NCBI GenBank assembly: GCA_945947045.1
Contig: CAMEXG010000072.1
Span: 1 to 9,777, forward strand
Direction: 5' to 3'
Source of the DNA: an uncultured Spirochaetales bacterium
Lineage (GTDB): Bacteria > Spirochaetota > Spirochaetia > Sphaerochaetales > Sphaerochaetaceae
DNA length: 9,777 nt
The notes under the pieces are model-generated. The model was not told the DNA's origin, made no database searches, and saw nothing but the letters and a program-made list of their open reading frames with translations. This document shows positions 6,642-9,777 of the stretch, piece by piece (the first letter of the stretch is position 1; each line of letters opens with the position of its first letter). Made by a program: the position numbers and the translations under genes.

Positions 6642-7895
6642 ATGGCAGGTGAACGTATTGCACTTATTACTACAAGAAGTGTAGGAGAAAACGAGAGAGA
6701 CGTATTTTTAAGAGAGAGTGAGATAAGGAGCCTTATCTCCACTTTAGGTTTGAATATTGTCTGTCATCAGAGTTTTACTCTTAAAAAAGAGAATAGCGTT
6801 ACATTCCTGGGAAAGGGACAAGTACAGGAAGCTGTAGAATGGGCCAGGGCCTTCGATGCCGAGGAAGTTATAATAGACGCATTTCTTTCTCCCAGAGAAG
6901 AGATGAATCTTGAATCAGCTTTCTCCCTTCCCATTTCAGACAGGGAAGCCGTTATAGAGGCCATATTCTATCAGAACGCCCATTCCAGGGAGGCAAGACT
7001 TCAAATTGAGAAAGCCCGTGCCCTATATGAAAAGCCAAGGCTTGTTTTCAGGGAAGCTAATCTTTCCCAACAGAGAGGCGGAGTGAGAGGCGCCAAAGGA
7101 GAGGGGGAAAAGGCTCTGGAATTGGAGAGGCGAACTATTGAAGAGAGAATAAAAGCACTGGATAGGGAATTGGAGACGCTGAAGAAGAATAGAAGTATAC
7201 AAAGGCAAAAGAGGGAGAAGACAGGAATCTTTTCCTTTGCTTTGACAGGATATACAAATGCAGGAAAGTCTACTCTTCTTAATCGCCTTACAAAGTCTGA
7301 AGTCCTTGCAGAAGATAAACTTTTCGCCACCCTCGACACCACTACAAGAGCCCTCACTCTTCCATCAAGAGAGAAAGTATTGGTGTCAGACACAGTCGGC
7401 TTCATTCAAAACCTACCCCACTCCTTAATCGAGGCCTTCTCTTCGACTCTTGAAGAAGCATTGAACTCAGATGCAATTATTATTGTAGCAGACGCTTCAC
7501 ACCCAGACTCCGTCAAGTGCTTTAACACCACAATAGAGACTCTTTCGACCCTGGGGGCAAGAGACAAAGTAAAACTGGTGGTGATTAATAAAGTAGACTC
7601 TATTTATGACGACATTTCATATAGTTACCTGAAGAGCCAAGGCATAGAGACAGTCGAAACAAGCATGAAGACAGGAGAAGGAATCCAAAATCTCCTATCT
7701 GCCATGGAGAGGATAACAGACGAAGTATTTGAAACAATCTCTCTTCGTATTCCTTACTCATCGCCTATTCTTTCCGAGTTATCGAAAAAGGAAGAGATAG
7801 TGGATGTAAAGTACGAAGACTACTCGATAATAGTGAAGGCGAGAGTGAGAAAAACAGAGAAAAAACGATACGAAGAGTTAATAGAAGACAATTAA
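6642..7895 (+). CDS. hflX: GTPase HflX, ribosome-splitting factor
   Basis: A 417-residue protein of normal HflX length. The N-terminal HflX domain (about 1-190) contains F-L-G-K-G-Q (55-60), the DRE segment with NAHSREARLQIEKAR (112-126), and the loop QRGGVRGAKGEGE (144-156), followed by a long helical arm. The G domain follows: P-loop GYTNAGKST (203-211), T-rich switch I (TLDTTTR, 230-236), DTVGF (250-254), NKVD (316-319) and a G5-like S-M-K-T (341-344). A short C-terminal domain closes the protein. HflX uses GTP to split stalled or stress-damaged 70S ribosomes, acting from the E-site side. The ATG has no obvious Shine-Dalgarno and coincides with the predicted transcription start. Divergent from ychF with 96 bases between. 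All GTPase motifs are intact. Confidence 0.95.
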   Translation: MAGERIALITTRSVGENERDVFLRESEIRSLISTLGLNIVCHQSFTLKKENSVTFLGKGQVQEAVEWARAFDAEEVIIDAFLSPREEMNLESAFSLPISDREAVIEAIFYQNAHSREARLQIEKARALYEKPRLVFREANLSQQRGGVRGAKGEGEKALELERRTIEERIKALDRELETLKKNRSIQRQKREKTGIFSFALTGYTNAGKSTLLNRLTKSEVLAEDKLFATLDTTTRALTLPSREKVLVSDTVGFIQNLPHSLIEAFSSTLEEALNSDAIIIVADASHPDSVKCFNTTIETLSTLGARDKVKLVVINKVDSIYDDISYSYLKSQGIETVETSMKTGEGIQNLLSAMERITDEVFETISLRIPYSSPILSELSKKEEIVDVKYEDYSIIVKARVRKTEKKRYEELIEDN

Positions 7896-7915
7896 AGGGC
7901 CCAAAACAGGGCCCT
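7896..7915. terminator. Bidirectional terminator hairpin between hflX and the barrel gene
   Basis: AGGGCCC (7896-7902) pairs with GGGCCCT (7909-7915) around a 6-base AAAACA loop, a 7-bp GC-rich stem starting right after the hflX stop. On the minus strand it is followed by TTTAATT, a short T-rich tract, and on the plus strand by CTCTATA. Its placement between two converging genes fits a shared terminator. Confidence 0.72.
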
Positions 7916-7937
7916 CTATATGAGTAATTGTTCTATC

Positions 7938-8438
7938 TTAGAAGTTGTAGAGACCGCCGAGAACACCATAGCCAGTTACACCAGCCTTAACTGATTCGCC
8001 GAAATCGATCTTAGCACCGAGACCAACCTTCAAGAATACTGTTACAGGAACCTTTGGGAATGTGTATTCTGCACCGACACCCCAGAGGAAACCGAGGCCA
8101 ACACCGTCTTTAATGATGAGCTTGGCAAGAGGACCTGTTGTGAAAGAAATGTACTGAGGAGCCTTGAGGGAACCGGAGACAACATTCCAATCATAGAAAT
8201 TGTAGAAAGCACCACAATCAACAGCGAAAGAATTGCCGTTAAGGAAGTCGAGGGAGAGATCGCCCTGAAGGTCGAACTTACCCATGCCATACTTTGCGAC
8301 GACAGACAAATCAGTACCGACGCCAGCACCGATAGAAAACTGTCCTTTCTTAGATGTTCCGTTTGTGTACTGAGCTGCGAAAAGACCTGTAAGAGCCAAA
8401 GCAACTACCAAAACAATTGCAACAAACTTTTTATTCAT
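7938..8438 (-). CDS. Small secreted outer-membrane beta-barrel-like protein
   Basis: A 166-residue protein. The signal peptide starts MNKKFVAIVLVVALALTGLF and continues AAQ, with cleavage likely after the A-A near residue 22. There is no lipobox Cys. The mature part (about 144 residues) is a series of Gly-rich alternating hydrophobic strands (such as QFSIGAGVGTDLSVVAKY, FDLQGDLSLDF, TVFLKVGLGAKIDF and TGYGVLGGLYNF) with no long helices. The final residue is Phe, the usual C-terminal signal recognised by the BAM machinery. That indicates a small 6-8 strand barrel in the outer membrane. I cannot place it in a named family. The start at 8438 has AAGGAG with short spacing. Leader and promoter features suggest high, stable expression. 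It converges on hflX. Confidence 0.8.
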   Translation of the reverse strand: MNKKFVAIVLVVALALTGLFAAQYTNGTSKKGQFSIGAGVGTDLSVVAKYGMGKFDLQGDLSLDFLNGNSFAVDCGAFYNFYDWNVVSGSLKAPQYISFTTGPLAKLIIKDGVGLGFLWGVGAEYTFPKVPVTVFLKVGLGAKIDFGESVKAGVTGYGVLGGLYNF

Positions 8439-8449
8439 TTTTTCTCCTT

Positions 8450-8479
8450 TAGGATCAGTTCCACAGGGGGAAGATCCTA
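8450..8479 (-). promoter_or_regulatory. 5' leader stem-loop of the barrel-protein mRNA
   Basis: TAGGATC (8450-8456) pairs with GATCCTA (8473-8479), and TTCC (8459-8462) with GGAA (8469-8472), closing a 6-base loop with a 2-base bulge: 11 bp in all. The predicted transcription start (about 8482) would put this hairpin 2-3 bases from the 5' end. The AAGGAG ribosome binding site (8444-8449) follows immediately. This arrangement resembles stabilising 5' hairpins such as that of ompA mRNA. Confidence 0.55.
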
Positions 8480-8488
8480 CACTGAATT

Positions 8489-8516
8489 AGGATAACAGAA
8501 AAAAAGATTTTGTTAA
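8489..8516 (-). promoter_or_regulatory. Predicted sigma-70 promoter for the barrel-protein gene
   Basis: On the minus strand TTAACA (8511-8516, five of six to TTGACA) and TATCCT (8489-8494, four of six to TATAAT) are spaced by 16 bases, mostly T-rich. Transcription would start near 8482, leaving a leader of about 44 bases taken up by the stem-loop and the ribosome binding site. Confidence 0.5.
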
Positions 8517-8580
8517 TTATGTTACGGTAAAAAATCACAAAATCGTTCATTTTTATTTGCTATGCTTCTTTTGCGCCGAT

Positions 8581-8602
8581 TAATCGATATTGGTAATCGA
8601 TA
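8581..8602 (+). repeat. Perfect tandem TAATCGATA repeat upstream of rlmN
   Basis: TAATCGATA occurs at 8581-8589 and 8594-8602, separated by TTGG (13-base period). Each copy contains the palindrome ATCGAT. The right copy covers the place where a -35 box would sit for the -10 at 8620-8625, and no good -35 is present there. That suits a binding site for an activator or repressor, though no regulator is known. Confidence 0.5.
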
Positions 8603-8619
8603 GTTTTTCTTATTTCGTC

Positions 8620-8625
8620 TATAAT
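8620..8625 (+). promoter_or_regulatory. Consensus -10 box (TATAAT) for rlmN
   Basis: A perfect TATAAT overlaps the first ATG of the longest rlmN frame (8624). Transcription would begin near 8632, after that ATG, and just at the GGAGG (8632-8636) that serves the second ATG (8642). The position 17 bases upstream reads TCGATA, a poor -35. Confidence 0.55.
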
Positions 8626-8641
8626 GGCGGCGGAGGATACA

Positions 8642-9673
8642 ATGGCCACCCTTTACTGTCTTACAAATGATGAAATAAAAGAATACCTTGGTCTAGAAAA
8701 AGATTTCCAGGCAAAGATCGTCTACTCTTTTTTAACAAAGGGAGTAACAGACTTTTCTCTTATGACAAGCCTTCCAAAAACAATAAGAGAGAGAATAACA
8801 AAAGACCACCCTTCCGCTCTTTCATCAAAAATAATCAGACGCTCTTCTTCAGATTCAGCTCTTAAGCTGGCAATAGAGTTGGAGGACGGGGCTGTCATCG
8901 AGTGTGTAAGGCTTTCAGATGGAAATGGCCGTTATACCGCATGTCTCTCCAGTCAGGTGGGGTGTGCCATGGGATGCGCCTTCTGCAAGACAGGCACCAT
9001 GGGGCTAGTTAGAAATGTTAAGGCGGGAGAAATAGTCGAAGAGCTGATTCACCTTGAAAAAGAAGGCTGCCACATTACCCACATCGTATTTATGGGTATG
9101 GGAGAGCCCTTTGCCAATTTCCAAGAAGTAATGAAGGCCATTACATACATTCACAGGGAAGACGGTATAAACATCTCATACAGAAGGATAACAATATCCA
9201 CCTGTGGACTAGTTCCTGGAATAAAGCGACTCTCTGAGCTTCATATTCCTGTGCGCCTGGCTGTATCGCTGGTAGCCGCTGACGATGATGTAAGAAGTTC
9301 ACTTATGAAGGTGAACACAAGATTCCCTCTTTCTGAACTGAAGAAGGCCCTTGTTACTTTTCAGCATAGAAACGAAAAACGTATAACTCTCGAGTACTGT
9401 ATGTTGGGAGGAATCAACACAACAGAGAAAGCTGCAAAATCTCTTCAGAAGTTTACAAAAGGCTTGGAAGTCCTCGTCAACCTTATTCCTTGGAATCCAA
9501 TCGACACCCTTCCTTTCTCTTCACCTACAGAAGCGGAAGTAAGGAAGTTTACCTCTACTCTCAAATCTCTTGGAATAAACTACAGTATCAGGAGAGAGAA
9601 AGGAAGAAGTGCAGATGCCGCCTGTGGTCAGTTGGCCTCTGAAACGATGAAAAGTAACCTTCAAGAGGAATAA
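8642..9673 (+). CDS. rlmN: Dual-specificity 23S rRNA (A2503) / tRNA (A37) methyltransferase RlmN
   Basis: A 343-residue radical SAM enzyme that methylates C2 of A2503 in 23S rRNA and, in many bacteria, A37 of some tRNAs. The [4Fe-4S] motif is C-A-M-G-C-A-F-C (C108, C112, C115). The two family-specific cysteines are also present: C101 in TACLSSQVGC (seven residues before the cluster, the structural Cys118 equivalent of E. coli) and C328 in AACGQLA, the methyl-carrying Cys355 equivalent. MGMGEP (151-156) is the SAM-binding GGE-type motif. The start is set at 8642 rather than 8624: GGAGG lies 5 bases before it, and the 8624 ATG overlaps the -10 box. Starting at 8624 would add six residues. The features match RlmN rather than Cfr, but sequence reading cannot fully exclude a Cfr-like role. 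Confidence 0.95.
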   Translation: MATLYCLTNDEIKEYLGLEKDFQAKIVYSFLTKGVTDFSLMTSLPKTIRERITKDHPSALSSKIIRRSSSDSALKLAIELEDGAVIECVRLSDGNGRYTACLSSQVGCAMGCAFCKTGTMGLVRNVKAGEIVEELIHLEKEGCHITHIVFMGMGEPFANFQEVMKAITYIHREDGINISYRRITISTCGLVPGIKRLSELHIPVRLAVSLVAADDDVRSSLMKVNTRFPLSELKKALVTFQHRNEKRITLEYCMLGGINTTEKAAKSLQKFTKGLEVLVNLIPWNPIDTLPFSSPTEAEVRKFTSTLKSLGINYSIRREKGRSADAACGQLASETMKSNLQEE

Positions 9674-9712
9674 TAAGGGGAAAACTATTTGATTTGTAAC
9701 CTATAAGGTTAA

Positions 9713-9747
9713 CTGTTATAACTTTTTGTCGCTTAAAAAGTTAACAG
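9713..9747. repeat. AT-rich inverted repeat near the right edge
   Basis: CTGTTA plus ACTTTTT (9713-9727, with a 2-base TA bulge) pairs with AAAAAGTTAACAG (9735-9747) around a GTCGCTT loop, 13 bp in all. A smaller TAACC/GGTTA hairpin lies just before it (about 9697-9711). It is about 40 bases after the rlmN stop. It could be a weak terminator or an operator of the gene beyond the edge. The rest of 9674-9777 holds no recognisable gene. Confidence 0.4.
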
Positions 9748-9777
9748 ACAAAATACTTTTACATATCTATACTTTTC

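Noticed and set aside
7001..7405. Minus-strand 134-codon open frame inside hflX
   Set aside because: It is antisense to the conserved HflX linker and G domain and has no start signals.
8042..8404. Minus-strand 120-codon frame overlapping the barrel gene
   Set aside because: It is the out-of-phase shadow of the barrel protein frame, which has a signal peptide, ribosome binding site and promoter.

Overview
The window looks like chromosomal DNA of an anaerobic, gut-type spirochaete, perhaps related to Sphaerochaeta or Treponema. This rests on the flavour of the proteins, not on a database search: a TRL-like lipoprotein, a small outer-membrane barrel protein, an Rpn-family nuclease remnant, the S4 N-terminus, and a compact GH2 enzyme paired with a GPH-type sugar transporter. 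Base composition is moderately AT-rich. Most genes have GGAGG-type ribosome binding sites.

Layout. The left edge (1-70, minus) holds the first 23 codons of rpsD (ribosomal protein S4) with its own promoter and short leader. Next (319-1298, minus) is an Rpn-family PD-(D/E)XK nuclease/transposase gene broken by one frameshift near 856. A 261-base gap (1299-1559) carries a hairpin and a repeated GATAACACT motif. It leads into a two-gene sugar unit on the plus strand (1560-4471): an MFS transporter and a GH2 glycoside hydrolase whose reading frames overlap by ATGA. The likely logic is uptake of a small glycoside followed by cytoplasmic hydrolysis. The substrate cannot be read from the sequence.

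The middle (4525-6545) is on the minus strand: ychF, then a TRL-like lipoprotein, then an unrecognised lipoprotein. A strong hairpin sits between the two lipoprotein genes. hflX (6642-7895, plus) is divergent from ychF and appears to have a promoter that would start its mRNA at or next to the ATG (leaderless). A hairpin separates hflX from a converging gene for a small secreted barrel-like protein (7938-8438, minus). That gene's leader is predicted to begin with a stem-loop. Last is rlmN (8642-9673, plus). Its real start is probably 18 bases inside the longest open frame, because a consensus -10 box overlaps the upstream ATG. The window ends in AT-rich DNA with an inverted repeat.

Several genes act on or with the ribosome (rpsD, ychF, hflX, rlmN), interspersed with cell-envelope genes and the sugar unit. 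I did not find a convincing previously undescribed multi-gene system. The more interesting signals are regulatory: leader and promoter architecture at hflX, rlmN and the barrel gene, the repeat motif before the sugar operon, and the intergenic hairpin between the two lipoproteins. No tRNA, rRNA, CRISPR array or intact insertion sequence was seen.
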